Source: Leifsonia sp. SCN 70-46
GTDB taxonomy: Bacteria; Actinomycetota; Actinomycetes; Actinomycetales; Microbacteriaceae
DNA: 64,000 nucleotides
Reading direction: 5' to 3'
Assembly (NCBI GenBank): GCA_001725325.1
Contig: MEFY01000002.1
Coordinates: 2,173,559-2,237,558, forward strand
Below are positions 27,941-36,014 of this stretch, in pieces. The notes below the pieces were generated by a model that was given only the letters and a program-made list of their open reading frames with translations, did not search any database and was not told where the DNA came from. Position 1 is the first letter of the stretch; the number at the start of each line of letters is the position of its first letter. The position numbers and the translations under genes are program-made.

Positions 27941-28662
27941 TCGAGCCCATCACCACCGTCGCGCCGCAGCTCGCGGGTCGCGCGGTCGCGAGCCAGCGCT
28001 GGTCGCGTGCGACGTTCGTGCACTGGCGCGTCGACTCCGCGGTCGTGGCGCCCCTCCTGCCCGCGGGCGTGCGACCCGACGAGCACGACGGGTCGAGCTG
28101 GGTGGGGCTCATCGCGTTCCACCTCGGTCGCGCGACGCTCTTCGGGAGCCCGCCCGTGCCGTTCTTCGGCTCGTTCGCCGAGGTCAACGTGCGCCTGTAC
28201 GGCGTCGACGGCTCGGGCCGGCGCGGCGTCGTGTTCCTGTCGCTCGAGGCCTCGCGCCTCGCGGCCGTGCTCGCCGCGCGCGCGGCGTTCTCGATCCCCT
28301 ACTTCTGGTCGCGCACGTCGCTCGCGCAGGCGGACGGCGTCGTCGACTACCGCGCGCGCAGGCACCTCGGCACGGGGGAGTCGCGTCTCGTCGCGCGCCC
28401 GGACGGCCGGCCCGTCGTGGGCGACGCCACGGCCGACTTCCTCACGGCCCGGTGGGCCCTCTTCCAGCGCCGGGGCGGCCGGACGCTGCACCTGCCCAAC
28501 CACCACGAGCCGTGGCCGCTCGTCGAGGCCGAGCTCGTCTCCCTCGACGACACGCTGCTCGAGCGCGCCGGCCTCCCGGGGCTCGCGTCGCGCGCACCGG
28601 ACTCCGTGCTCTACAGCACGGGCGTCACGACGTGGTTCGGGGCTCCCACACCCGTCGCGTGA
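27937..28662 (+). CDS. DUF2071 (YqjF-like) protein
   Basis: A 241-residue soluble protein of the DUF2071/YqjF family; function unknown in the family. Characteristic parts: RATFVHWRVDSAVVAPLLP, SSWVGLIAFHL, FFGSFAEVNVRLYG and VFLSLEASRLAAVLAAR. Towards the end, EPWPLVEAELVSLDD and VLYSTGVTTWFG resemble acetoacetate decarboxylase-fold strands. The GTG start is set by the GTGA overlap with the Amt paralogue, so the two are co-translated, though no functional link is obvious. Its last 38 bases overlap the convergent EI24 gene. Confidence 0.85.
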   Translation: MIEPITTVAPQLAGRAVASQRWSRATFVHWRVDSAVVAPLLPAGVRPDEHDGSSWVGLIAFHLGRATLFGSPPVPFFGSFAEVNVRLYGVDGSGRRGVVFLSLEASRLAAVLAARAAFSIPYFWSRTSLAQADGVVDYRARRHLGTGESRLVARPDGRPVVGDATADFLTARWALFQRRGGRTLHLPNHHEPWPLVEAELVSLDDTLLERAGLPGLASRAPDSVLYSTGVTTWFGAPTPVA

Positions 28663-29386
28663 CGAGCACCGACGCCGCCACGGCCGCGGGCATGACGACG
28701 ACGGCGCCGAGCGGCACGAGGAACAGCAGGTACGCCGCGGCTCCATAGCCCGTCACGAGCGCGCGCCGGGAGCGCAGCGCGGTGACCCGCTGGCGGTACG
28801 ACAGGCCGCGCGCGTCGAAGGCGAGGCCCGTGAGCTCGCGCGCGAGCAGCCATCCGCCCACGAAGGCGCCGAGCACGGCCGCGAGCACCGCCCCGACGAC
28901 GGGGACGAGCCCGAGCGCGAACAGGCCGATGCCGACGAGGACCGTGGGCACGAGCATCCTCAGGCCGCCGACGATGCCGAGGCCCACCGAGCGCCAGAAT
29001 CCGGGGGCGTCGTCGGGCACCGCACCGAACCGCGACTCCGCATGCCGCCAGATGAGCTCGTAGAACGGCTGGCCGACGATGAGGGTCACGGTCGTGAAGG
29101 TGAGCGTGATGAGCAGGACCGCCGCGACGAGGATCGCGAGCGCGACACCGAGCCGCACGAGCCGCGACCACGTCGGGTCCCAGCCGTCCGCGAAGGGCGT
29201 CGCGGCCGCGGCGATCGCCTCGAGGTTGAGGGCGAGGATGACGACGCCCGCAGTGAAGGCGGCCGCGACGATCACGGCGGGCACGAGGCCCAGGAGCATG
29301 AGCCCCGGTGCGGTGCGCCACGTGGCGAAGCCCCGGAACAGCAGGCCCACGCCCTTGAAGAACTCGCGGAACGGATTCGTCGTCAC
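28625..29386 (-). CDS. EI24/CysZ-like membrane protein
   Basis: A 253-residue inner-membrane protein of the EI24/CysZ family with four to six hydrophobic helices (about residues 28-55, 80-105, 140-175 and 205-240). The family includes E. coli CysZ, a sulfate permease. No sulfate-assimilation gene is adjacent, so the substrate is open. Recognisable parts are the N-terminal NPFREFFKGVGLLFRGF and RELTGLAFDARGLSYRQR near residue 190. It is transcribed alone, convergent with DUF2071 and divergent from the P-loop protein gene. Confidence 0.83.
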   Translation of the reverse strand: MTTNPFREFFKGVGLLFRGFATWRTAPGLMLLGLVPAVIVAAAFTAGVVILALNLEAIAAAATPFADGWDPTWSRLVRLGVALAILVAAVLLITLTFTTVTLIVGQPFYELIWRHAESRFGAVPDDAPGFWRSVGLGIVGGLRMLVPTVLVGIGLFALGLVPVVGAVLAAVLGAFVGGWLLARELTGLAFDARGLSYRQRVTALRSRRALVTGYGAAAYLLFLVPLGAVVVMPAAVAASVLVTRRVWEPRTTS

Positions 29387-29406
29387 GTCATCACGCTATC
29401 GGGCGC

Positions 29407-29412
29407 TAGTGT
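29407..29412 (+). promoter_or_regulatory. -10 element of P-loop protein gene (leaderless)
   Basis: TAGTGT ends 6 bases before the ATG at 29419. Confidence 0.5.
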
Positions 29413-29418
29413 CGCGGC

Positions 29419-29943
29419 ATGCGCATCGTCGTCTCGGGCACCCATGCGAGCGGTAAGAGCAGCCTCGTGACGGACTTCGCCTCCCGCCACCCGGAGTACA
29501 CGGTGCTGCCCGACCCGTACGAGCTGCTCGACGAGGCGTGGGACGGCCCGAGCGCGGCGTCGTTCGCGGCGCAGCTGCGGGTCTCCGCCCGTCGGCTCGC
29601 GCCGTCGGAGCATCCCGGCAGCCTCATCGCCGAGCGCGGCCCCCTCGACTTCCTCGCGTACCTGCTGGCCCTCGGCTCGGAATCCGACGAGGTGCTCGAG
29701 CGCGCGGCGGCGATCACGCGCGACGCGCTGCGCCACGTGGACCTGCTCGTCGTGCTGCCGCTCTCGGCCGCCGACGCGATCGAGGTGGGCGACGACGAGC
29801 ACCTCGACCTGCGCGACGCCATGGACGAGGAGCTGCTCGACCTCGTCGACGATCCCGATATCGTCGGCGCTGGCACGACGGTCGTCGAGATCACGGGGGA
29901 TCGGGAGCAGCGGCTGGCCGCCCTCGAACGACTGGTCGCCTGA
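29419..29943 (+). CDS. Small P-loop ATP-binding protein (kinase-like)
   Basis: A 174-residue P-loop NTPase. Walker A is GTHASGKSS at residues 7-15, immediately after the first strand MRIVVS. This is the layout of small-molecule kinases and of AAA_28-type proteins. A possible substrate loop is LIAERGPLDFLAYLLALG near residue 70, where ERGPLDF resembles the DR-motif of deoxynucleoside and nicotinamide-riboside-type kinases. No Walker B aspartate pair is certain (LLVVLPLS follows the expected strand). The substrate is unknown. It is a monocistronic, probably leaderless gene ended by a strong terminator. Confidence 0.72.
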   Translation: MRIVVSGTHASGKSSLVTDFASRHPEYTVLPDPYELLDEAWDGPSAASFAAQLRVSARRLAPSEHPGSLIAERGPLDFLAYLLALGSESDEVLERAAAITRDALRHVDLLVVLPLSAADAIEVGDDEHLDLRDAMDEELLDLVDDPDIVGAGTTVVEITGDREQRLAALERLVA

Positions 29944-29951
29944 CAAAGGCG

Positions 29952-29979
29952 AAAGCCCCCGGTCATGACCGGGGGCTTT
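29952..29979. terminator. Bidirectional intrinsic terminator
   Basis: A fully palindromic 28-base hairpin, arms AAAGCCCCCGGTCA and TGACCGGGGGCTTT, between the P-loop gene and the minus-strand tRNA-Val. The A-run on one side and T-run on the other let it serve both. Confidence 0.9.
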
Positions 29980-29987
29980 GCTGCGGG

Positions 29988-30060
29988 TGGGCGATACCAG
30001 ACTCGAACTGATGACCTCTTCGGTGTGAACGAAGCGCGCTACCAACTGCGCCAATCGCCC
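29988..30060 (-). tRNA. tRNA-Val (anticodon CAC)
   Basis: A complete cloverleaf on the minus strand. The acceptor GGGCGAT pairs with ATCGCCC, and the anticodon arm CTTCG-TTCACAC-CGAAG gives CAC (reads GUG). The T-arm is ATCAG-TTCGAGT-CTGGT. Discriminator A; CCA is not encoded. Confidence 0.95.
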
Positions 30061-30160
30061 GCGAAGACAATCTTGCCACACGTTTGCGACCCGCCCGTCA
30101 CACGATTGGCGACCCTCGCGCGGATGGGCTACAGTCATCTAGTCGCAGAAATGCGGCAGT

Positions 30161-30232
30161 GCGGATGTGGCGCAGTGGTAGCGCATCACCTTGCCAAGGT
30201 GAGGGTCGCGAGTTCGAATCTCGTCATCCGCT
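30161..30232 (+). tRNA. tRNA-Gly (anticodon GCC)
   Basis: The acceptor GCGGATG pairs with CATCCGC. Anticodon arm TCACC-TTGCCAA-GGTGA gives GCC, and the T-loop is TTCGAAT. Discriminator T; CCA is not encoded. It is the first of three plus-strand tRNAs, probably one transcript. Confidence 0.96.
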
Positions 30233-30271
30233 CGGATAAGAAACACCGGTTCGCCGGTGCGACTTATGCAC

Positions 30272-30342
30272 GGTGGCGTGGCCGAGAGGCGAGGCAACGG
30301 CCTGCAAAGCCGTGTACACCGGTTCAAATCCGGTCGTCACCT
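30272..30342 (+). tRNA. tRNA-Cys (anticodon GCA)
   Basis: The acceptor GGTGGCG pairs with CGTCACC (one G-T). Anticodon arm ACGGC-CTGCAAA-GCCGT gives GCA, and the T-arm ACCGG-TTCAAAT-CCGGT is perfect. CCA is not encoded. Confidence 0.95.
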
Positions 30343-30370
30343 CGAAGGACCTTCGAGGAAGACAACCCTC

Positions 30371-30442
30371 GGGCGATTGGCGCAGCGGTAGCGCGCTTCC
30401 CTGACACGGAAGAGGTCACTGGTTCGATCCCAGTATCGCCCA
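30371..30442 (+). tRNA. tRNA-Val (anticodon GAC)
   Basis: The acceptor GGGCGAT pairs with ATCGCCC. Anticodon arm CTTCC-CTGACAC-GGAAG gives GAC (reads GUC/GUU). Discriminator A is followed by an encoded CCA (30443-30445), unlike the other three. It shares most of its body with the minus-strand tRNA-Val. Confidence 0.96.
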
Positions 30443-30450
30443 CCACGAAG

Positions 30451-30478
30451 AGCGGCCCGGACGGATGTCCGGGCCGCT
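30451..30478 (+). terminator. Intrinsic terminator of tRNA operon
   Basis: Stem AGCGGCCCGGAC / GTCCGGGCCGCT with loop GGAT, then TCTGTTT. It ends the Gly-Cys-Val tRNA transcript and can also stop the convergent LRV-YbjQ gene. Confidence 0.9.
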
Positions 30479-30496
30479 TCTGTTTGAGCGGGGCTC

Positions 30497-31045
30497 TTAG
30501 CTCTCCAGGATGATCGCCGTGCCGGCCACGATGATCCCCTCGCTGCTGCCGAGGAGGGTCGCCGACGAGCCCACGCTCGAGTTCGCAGCGAAGGTGATAC
30601 CCACGACCGCGTTGGCCCGTCGGGCCAGCGCGTTCTGCTCTAGGTCGAGCAGCGCCGCGTTCATCGCCGCGGTCAACCGGTCGGACTGCTTGTTGAAGCC
30701 CCACGCGATCTTGGAGCTTGAGCCGTAGACGAGCCCCACGGTCTGCCGGACGCGGACGTCGGGGTTGTGGACGGTCGTCGACATGAAGATCTTGGGCGTG
30801 CGTTCTGCGAGAGGAAGCGACTCCCAGTCGACGTTCCCGCCGCCGCGTTGATCCGCGGGGAGTCGCTTCGACGCCGCCAGCCGTACGTCCATGTCGTTCG
30901 AGCGAGCGAGCCGGACGAGCACGTCGTCGGGAGTGCTGGGATTCTCCGCGATGGCGAGGCGGACGGAGGGAGATTCCGACGCGGCGAGGTTTCGGATCAT
31001 CTCGGGATCGGACGTGCTCGCCGCGATCTTGATCTCGTTCGCCAT
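30497..31045 (-). CDS. LRV-repeat plus YbjQ-like domain protein
   Basis: A 182-residue protein with two parts. Residues 5-65 are helical repeats of the leucine-rich-variant type (SESPSVRLAIAENPSTPDDV then LVRLARSNDMDVRLAAS). Residues 85-182 resemble the YbjQ/heavy-metal-binding-like domain, with IFMSTTVHNPDVRVRQTVG, a helix ending ALARRANAVVGITF and the closing strand GIIVAGTAIIL. YbjQ-type domains form pentamers in known structures; here the repeats could add a binding surface. ATG at 31045 (ribosome site GAAGGG) is preferred over the GTG two codons earlier. It sits between the tRNA array and a frameshifted gene, in a patch that looks accessory. No function is assigned. Confidence 0.68.
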   Translation of the reverse strand: MANEIKIAASTSDPEMIRNLAASESPSVRLAIAENPSTPDDVLVRLARSNDMDVRLAASKRLPADQRGGGNVDWESLPLAERTPKIFMSTTVHNPDVRVRQTVGLVYGSSSKIAWGFNKQSDRLTAAMNAALLDLEQNALARRANAVVGITFAANSSVGSSATLLGSSEGIIVAGTAIILES

Positions 31046-31060
31046 GGGCACCCTTCGTTC

Positions 31061-31078
31061 GATACCTGAGAAGGTATC
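31061..31078. promoter_or_regulatory. Inverted repeat upstream of LRV-YbjQ gene
   Basis: GATACC-TGAGAA-GGTATC, perfect 6-base arms, 15 bases before the ATG of the minus-strand gene and close to where its promoter should be. Possibly an operator; the regulator is unknown. Confidence 0.35.
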
Positions 31079-31090
31079 ACCGGTGAAGCG

Positions 31091-31374
31091 CTACCCCTCG
31101 AACCGCACATCCCACTCCCGCACCTCGACGGTGAGGAACCCCGCCGACACCGAGGGGTCGGTCTCGACCAGGGCGCGCACGTCCACGTGGTCGGAGACCC
31201 GCACGACGGTCAAGCCCGCGCCGGGTTCGTCCGGCAGGGCCGGGCGGCCACGAGCATCCCGTCGGCCTGCAGCCTTCGCACGAACGTGAGGTGCTCTAGG
31301 AACGCAGGATGCTCGAACACCGAGACGCGGTCGAGGCCCGGTCCCGGCCGGTGCAGAAGCGCGTGCCAGACCAT
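31091..31374 (-). pseudogene. YciI-family protein gene with single-base frameshift
   Basis: Two overlapping frames together encode one YciI-like protein. The first runs from MVWHALLHRPGPG to RRLQADGMLVAARP. The second resumes with LPDEPGAGLTVVRV and ends VEVREWDVRFEG. Restoring one base within the GC-rich run at about 31236-31242 would give an intact protein of about 94 residues, the normal YciI size. The open reading is lost after residue 45 in the sequence as given. YciI domains are small ferredoxin-like folds of mostly unknown function. Either the gene is a recent pseudogene or the base was missed in sequencing of a GC-rich run. Confidence 0.7.
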
Positions 31375-31500
31375 GATGCATGCTCGCGCGGTCGCCACGG
31401 ATCGTCAAGCACATCGTCGCTTTGCGAGTCCTCCGCCGGTCAATAGACTCCGACCTGACATTGACTCAATAGATCTAGCATTCAGGTCAAAGGAGACCAC

Positions 31501-32499
31501 GTGCCCAAACCCCTCTTCATCACTCTTCTGATTGCAACGCCCATCGTCCTCGCGGGAGTGTCCCGGAACGGCTGGGTAGGCGTCCTCGGCCTGTTGCTCA
31601 TCATTTTGGCCAATCCGATCATCTGGATCTTGCGCAAGAACAGGTACTTCAACTCGGATGAGTTCCAACGCCTCAGGTCTGAGACTGCGGCGGTCGTCGT
31701 GGAGCACAATGAGGTGGTCAACTACGTCGCTGAGATCCGATCTGAGGGCTCCTTTGAGCTCGGCACATCTTCGACCGGACAACATGCTCATCTGGCTACC
31801 TTCCAGAACACGTCGGCGTGGAACAACAGACGTGACCGGAACGTGGCGGAGTACGCCCCGCACGTCCATAACGCCTCCCTGCAGGTCGTTCGCAACGCCA
31901 GCATGGAGCCAATCAAGTACATGATGAAGTACTTCTCGATCAAGGCGGATCAAGAGACGCTCGCCGACGTGCAGCGGGTTGCCGAGGACGTTTCTCGCTT
32001 GGAGGAGGCCGTATCCAACGTCCAGCGTCGTGAGGCCGAGATTGTTGCAATGATCAATCCGCCCGCATTCATCCTGAAGCGATACGCGGCCGAGTTCTGG
32101 GCTCTCGTTGGTGTGAACCTGTCGCCGATAACCGTGCCCTACCCCAAGTACACATTCCAGTACGTGTCAGCGGGTGGAAACAGCGGGCAGTCGGCGGACA
32201 TTCGACTCGATACGCCGACGCTGGACGCTCTGTCCCAGGTTCTCGTGGAGAAGATTCGGTGGGCCAAGTCGGCCGCGGGCCAGCGCGCGCTGATGACAGC
32301 AAGCCTGAGAACGTGGATCAAGACGCGCGACCACCATGCCTGCAAGACGTGTGGCGTTTCCGTTGCGAAGGAACCCCACCTTCTACTGGAGGTTGATCAC
32401 ATCCACCCGGTGTCCAAGGGTGGACTGAGCGTCCCGGAGAACCTTCAGACGCTCTGCTGGCGCTGCAATAGGTCTAAGGGTGCGAAGGCCCTCGCCTAG
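31501..32499 (+). CDS. Membrane-anchored HNH endonuclease
   Basis: A 332-residue protein with two N-terminal membrane helices (about residues 5-20 and 26-45), a long helical and partly coiled-coil middle (about 150-185, LADVQRVAEDVSRLEEAVSN) and a C-terminal HNH nuclease domain. The HNH core has zinc cysteine pairs C281xxC284 and C319xxC322 and the catalytic EVDHIHPVSKGG (Asp299, His300, His302) with NLQTLCWRCNRSKG. The middle region is not recognised. The GTG start has a strong AAAGGAG site. GC content is visibly lower (near 60% in the stretch counted) than in the neighbours, with A/T-ending codons common, which suggests transfer. The topology would put the nuclease on one face of the membrane. 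A DNA-defence or DNA-uptake role is conceivable but unproven. Confidence 0.75.
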   Translation: MPKPLFITLLIATPIVLAGVSRNGWVGVLGLLLIILANPIIWILRKNRYFNSDEFQRLRSETAAVVVEHNEVVNYVAEIRSEGSFELGTSSTGQHAHLATFQNTSAWNNRRDRNVAEYAPHVHNASLQVVRNASMEPIKYMMKYFSIKADQETLADVQRVAEDVSRLEEAVSNVQRREAEIVAMINPPAFILKRYAAEFWALVGVNLSPITVPYPKYTFQYVSAGGNSGQSADIRLDTPTLDALSQVLVEKIRWAKSAAGQRALMTASLRTWIKTRDHHACKTCGVSVAKEPHLLLEVDHIHPVSKGGLSVPENLQTLCWRCNRSKGAKALA

Positions 32500-32549
32500 C
32501 CGCGAGTCACCAGGAATCCGGCTCGCACGGACGGCAGTTGCGGCACGAC

Positions 32550-32555
32550 TAAAGT
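32550..32555 (+). promoter_or_regulatory. -10 element of thrS (leaderless)
   Basis: TAAAGT ends 6 bases before the GTG of thrS, leaving no room for a T-box or other leader. Confidence 0.5.
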
Positions 32556-32561
32556 TGCAGG

Positions 32562-34511
32562 GTGAGTAAGACCGGATTCGACCTCTTCACCGACCGCACC
32601 GTCGTCGCCATGCGCGTCAACGGCGAGCTGAAAGACCTCGCCGCCACGACGTCGGACACGGACACCGTCGAGCCCGTCACGATCGACTCGCCCGACGGGC
32701 TCAACATCCTGCGGCACTCGGCCGCGCACGTCATGGCGCAGGCCGTGCAGTCGATCAACCCCGAGGCCAAGCTCGGCATCGGCCCGCCCGTGCAGGACGG
32801 CTTCTACTACGACTTCGACGTCGAGACCCCGTTCCAGCCCGAGGACCTCAAGGCCGTCGAGAAGGCCATGGACCGCATCATCCGCCAGGGACAGCGCTTC
32901 CAGCGCCGCGTCGTGACCGAGGATGAGGCGCGCGCCGAGCTCGCGGACGAGCCGTACAAGCTCGAGCTCATCGGGCTCAAGGGCGGCACCGCCGAGGACG
33001 AGTCGGTGGAGGTCGGCGGCGCAGAGCTCACCATCTACGACAACGTGGACGGCAAGACGGGCGAGGTGTACTGGAAGGACCTGTGCCGCGGCCCGCACCT
33101 ACCCAACACGCGCATGATCGGCAACGGCTGGTCGCTCGTGCGCAACGCCGCGGCGTACTGGCGCGGGTCGGAGAAGAACAAGCAGCTGCAGCGCATCTAC
33201 GGCACCGCGTGGCCCACCAAGGACGAGCTGCGCGCGTACCAGGAGCGCCAGGCCGAGGCGGCCAAGCGCGACCACCGCAAGCTCGGCAAGGAGCTCGACC
33301 TCTTCTCGTTCCCCGAGGAGATCGGCTCCGGCCTCTCGGTGTGGCACCCGCGCGGCGGCATCGTGCGCGGCGAGATCGAGCAGCACGCCCGCAAGCGGCA
33401 CCTCGAGGCGGGCTACACCTACGTGTACACCCCGCACATCACCAAGGCCGACCTCTTCGTCACGTCCAACCACCTCGTCACCTACAAGGAGGGCATGTTC
33501 CCGCCCATCCGTATGGACGAGGAGCACGACGCCGAGGGCAACATCACCAAGCAGGGCGTGGACTACTACCTCAAGCCCATGAACTGCCCGATGCACATCC
33601 TCATCTACAAGGAGCGCGGCCGGAGCTACCGCGACCTCCCGATGCGCCTCTCGGAGAACGGCACCGTCTACCGCAACGAGCTCTCGGGCGCGCTGCACGG
33701 CCTCACGCGCGTGCGCGGCTTCACCCAGGACGACTCGCACCTCTTCGTCACCCCCGACCAGCTCGAGGATGAGGCCACCAAGGTCATCGACTTCGTCATC
33801 TCGATGCTGCGCGACTTCGGCCTCGAGGACTTCGAGCTCGAGCTCTCGATGAAGGACGACGAGAAGTCGAAGTGGATCGGCTCCGACGAGTTCTGGGAGT
33901 ACTCGACCAACGCGCTGCGCCACGTCGCCCAGCGCACGGGCCTCAAGCTCACCGAGGTACCCGGCGAGGCCGCGTTCTACGGTCCCAAGATCGACCTCAA
34001 GACCAAGGACGCGATCGGCCGCACGTGGCAGCTCTCGACCGTGCAGGTCGACGTGAACCTGCCCGAGCGCTTCGAGCTCGAGTTCACCGACAAGGACGGC
34101 ACCAAGCAGCGGCCCATCATGATCCACCGCGCGCTCTTCGGCTCGATCGAGCGCTTCTTCGCCATCCTGCTCGAGCACTACGCCGGGGCGTTCCCCGTGT
34201 GGCTGTCGCCCGTGCAGGTCGTGGGCATCCCCATCTCGGAGGAGCACGAGGACTACCTCGGCGCGATCATCGACAGGCTCAAGGCTGTCGGCGTGCGCGC
34301 CGAGCTCGACACCACGAGCGAGCGCATGCAGAAGAAGATCCGTACGCACACGCTGCAGAAGGTGCCGTTCCAGCTCATCGCGGGGGCGTCGGACGCCGAG
34401 GCGGGCTCGGTGAGCTTCCGGTTCCGCGACGGCACCCAGGAGAACGGGGTGCCCGTCGACGATGCCATCGCGCGCATCCAGGAGGCGATCGCGAGCAAGG
34501 CGCAGGTCTGA
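32562..34511 (+). CDS. thrS: Threonyl-tRNA synthetase
   Basis: Class II aminoacyl-tRNA synthetase, 649 residues, charging tRNA-Thr. A shortened N-terminal TGS-like region precedes the editing domain with [11 protein letters not shown] (HxxxH). The catalytic core follows with motif 2 around [20 protein letters not shown], zinc ligand cysteine in [10 protein letters not shown] and motif 3 [15 protein letters not shown]. The C-terminal anticodon-binding domain begins near [15 protein letters not shown]. The GTG start matches a -10 element 6 bases upstream. The stop shares one base with the HIT gene start (TGATG), the usual actinobacterial thrS-HIT pair. Confidence 0.97.
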   Translation: MSKTGFDLFTDRTVVAMRVNGELKDLAATTSDTDTVEPVTIDSPDGLNILRHSAAHVMAQAVQSINPEAKLGIGPPVQDGFYYDFDVETPFQPEDLKAVEKAMDRIIRQGQRFQRRVVTEDEARAELADEPYKLELIGLKGGTAEDESVEVGGAELTIYDNVDGKTGEVYWKDLCRGPHLPNTRMIGNGWSLVRNAAAYWRGSEKNKQLQRIYGTAWPTKDELRAYQERQAEAAKRDHRKLGKELDLFSFPEEIGSGLSVWHPRGGIVRGEIEQHARKRHLEAGYTYVYTPHITKADLFVTSNHLVTYKEGMFPPIRMDEEHDAEGNITKQGVDYYLKPMNCPMHILIYKERGRSYRDLPMRLSENGTVYRNELSGALHGLTRVRGFTQDDSHLFVTPDQLEDEATKVIDFVISMLRDFGLEDFELELSMKDDEKSKWIGSDEFWEYSTNALRHVAQRTGLKLTEVPGEAAFYGPKIDLKTKDAIGRTWQLSTVQVDVNLPERFELEFTDKDGTKQRPIMIHRALFGSIERFFAILLEHYAGAFPVWLSPVQVVGIPISEEHEDYLGAIIDRLKAVGVRAELDTTSERMQKKIRTHTLQKVPFQLIAGASDAEAGSVSFRFRDGTQENGVPVDDAIARIQEAIASKAQV

Positions 34512-35080
34512 TGCGCGACTACGACGGCGCGGAGCTCGGCGAGGGCGAGCCTGCGGCGGGCTTCGCCGCCGTGCCCGACGCCTTCCAGCGGTTGTGGACG
34601 CCGTACCGCTTCGCGTACATCGAGTCGAACCACGCCGCGGCCCCCACCGAGGAGTCGTGCCCGTTCTGCGAGGCGCCGAGGATGACCGACGAGCAGGCCC
34701 TCATCGTCGCGCGCGGCGAGCACGCCTACGTGCTGCTCAACCTGTTCCCGTACAACAGCGGACACCTGCTCGTGTGCCCGTACCGCCATGTTGCGACGTA
34801 TGACCTCGCGACCCCGGAGGAGGTGGCCGAGGTCGGTAGCCTTACCCAGGTGGCCATGCGCGTGCTCACCGCGACGGCGAACGTGCAGGGTTTCAACATC
34901 GGCATGAACCAGGGCCGCATCGCCGGTGCGGGGATCGCCGAGCACCTCCACCAGCACATCGTGCCGCGCTGGGCGACCGACTCGAACTTCTTCCCGATCA
35001 TCGCCGGCACGAAGGCGGTGCCGCGCCTGCTGGGCGAGGTGCGCGAGGAGATCGCCCAGGCCTGGGCCACGCATACGTGA
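34511..35080 (+). CDS. HIT-family hydrolase/phosphorylase
   Basis: A 189-residue histidine-triad protein with the signature HLHQHIV near residue 147 and a Cys pair CPFC near residue 53 that may bind zinc with downstream histidines. The core VLLNLFPYNSGHLLVCPYRH is typical of Ap4A-phosphorylase-like HIT proteins, so a dinucleoside polyphosphate or AMP-linked substrate is likely. It is co-transcribed with thrS; a link to removal of Ap4A made by synthetases is attractive but inferred. In mycobacteria, pgsA and pimA follow at this point; here pdxS does. Confidence 0.9.
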   Translation: MRDYDGAELGEGEPAAGFAAVPDAFQRLWTPYRFAYIESNHAAAPTEESCPFCEAPRMTDEQALIVARGEHAYVLLNLFPYNSGHLLVCPYRHVATYDLATPEEVAEVGSLTQVAMRVLTATANVQGFNIGMNQGRIAGAGIAEHLHQHIVPRWATDSNFFPIIAGTKAVPRLLGEVREEIAQAWATHT

Positions 35081-35111
35081 TTGGCCGCCGCGCCACCCGA
35101 GACCACGAAAG

Positions 35112-35117
35112 TAGAAT
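35112..35117 (+). promoter_or_regulatory. -10 element of pdxST
   Basis: TAGAAT ends 9 bases before the pdxS ATG, with AAGGA overlapping the expected start of transcription. A leader of only a few bases is predicted. Confidence 0.45.
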
Positions 35118-35126
35118 CAAGGAATC

Positions 35127-36014
35127 ATGACTGAAGAACTCGGAACGAGCCGCGTCAAGCGCGGGCTCGCAGAGATGCTCAAGGGCGGCGTCATCATGGA
35201 CGTCGTCACCGCCGACCAGGCGAAGATCGCCGAAGACGCGGGAGCCGTGGCCGTCATGGCGCTCGAGCGCGTGCCCGCCGACATCCGCTCGCAGGGCGGC
35301 GTCGCGCGCATGAGCGACCCCGACCTCATCGACGGCATCATCTCCGCCGTCTCCATCCCCGTCATGGCGAAGGCGCGCATCGGCCACTTCGTCGAGGCGC
35401 AGGTGCTGCAGGCGCTCAAGGTCGACTACATCGACGAGTCCGAGGTGCTGAGCCCGGCCGACTACGTCAACCACATCGACAAGTGGGCCTTCGACGTGCC
35501 GTTCGTGTGCGGTGCCACCAACCTCGGCGAGGCCCTGCGCCGCATCACCGAGGGCGCGGCGATGATCCGCTCCAAGGGCGAGGCCGGCACGGGCGACGTC
35601 TCCGAGGCCACCAAGCACATCCGTACCATCACGGGGGAGATCAACGCCCTCAAGTCGAAGTCGAAGGACGAGCTCTACGTCGCGGCCAAGGAGCTGCAGG
35701 CCCCCTACGAGCTCGTCAAGGAGATCGCCGAGACCGGCAAGCTGCCCGTCGTGCTCTTCACGGCCGGTGGCGTCGCCACGCCCGCGGACGCGGCCCTCAT
35801 GATGCAGCTGGGCGCCGACGGTGTCTTCGTCGGCTCCGGCATCTTCAAGTCGGGCAACCCCGCGCAGCGCGCGGCGGCGATCGTCAAGGCGACCACGTTC
35901 TTCGAGGACCCGGCCATCATCGCCGAGGCGTCCCGCGGCCTCGGCGAGGCGATGGTGGGCATCAACGTGTCCGACCTCCCCGCGCCGCACCGCCTCGCCG
36001 AGCGTGGCTGGTAA
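35127..36014 (+). CDS. pdxS: Pyridoxal 5'-phosphate synthase, lyase subunit
   Basis: Synthase subunit of the ribose-5-phosphate-dependent PLP pathway, 295 residues, a TIM barrel that assembles as a dodecamer. Seen: [41 protein letters not shown], the Schiff-base lysine in [29 protein letters not shown] and the phosphate-binding [16 protein letters not shown]. The glutaminase gene pdxT follows with an 11-base overlap, giving a complete PLP synthase operon. Confidence 0.97.
   Translation: MTEELGTSRVKRGLAEMLKGGVIMDVVTADQAKIAEDAGAVAVMALERVPADIRSQGGVARMSDPDLIDGIISAVSIPVMAKARIGHFVEAQVLQALKVDYIDESEVLSPADYVNHIDKWAFDVPFVCGATNLGEALRRITEGAAMIRSKGEAGTGDVSEATKHIRTITGEINALKSKSKDELYVAAKELQAPYELVKEIAETGKLPVVLFTAGGVATPADAALMMQLGADGVFVGSGIFKSGNPAQRAAAIVKATTFFEDPAIIAEASRGLGEAMVGINVSDLPAPHRLAERGW

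Noticed and set aside
29988-30445. Duplicated tRNA-Val body as an integration att pair
   Set aside because: The two tRNA-Val genes are complete, on opposite strands and have different anticodons; no tRNA 3'-end repeat was found downstream.
32500-32561. T-box riboswitch before thrS
   Set aside because: Only 62 bases are available and the -10 element lies 6 bases before the start codon.
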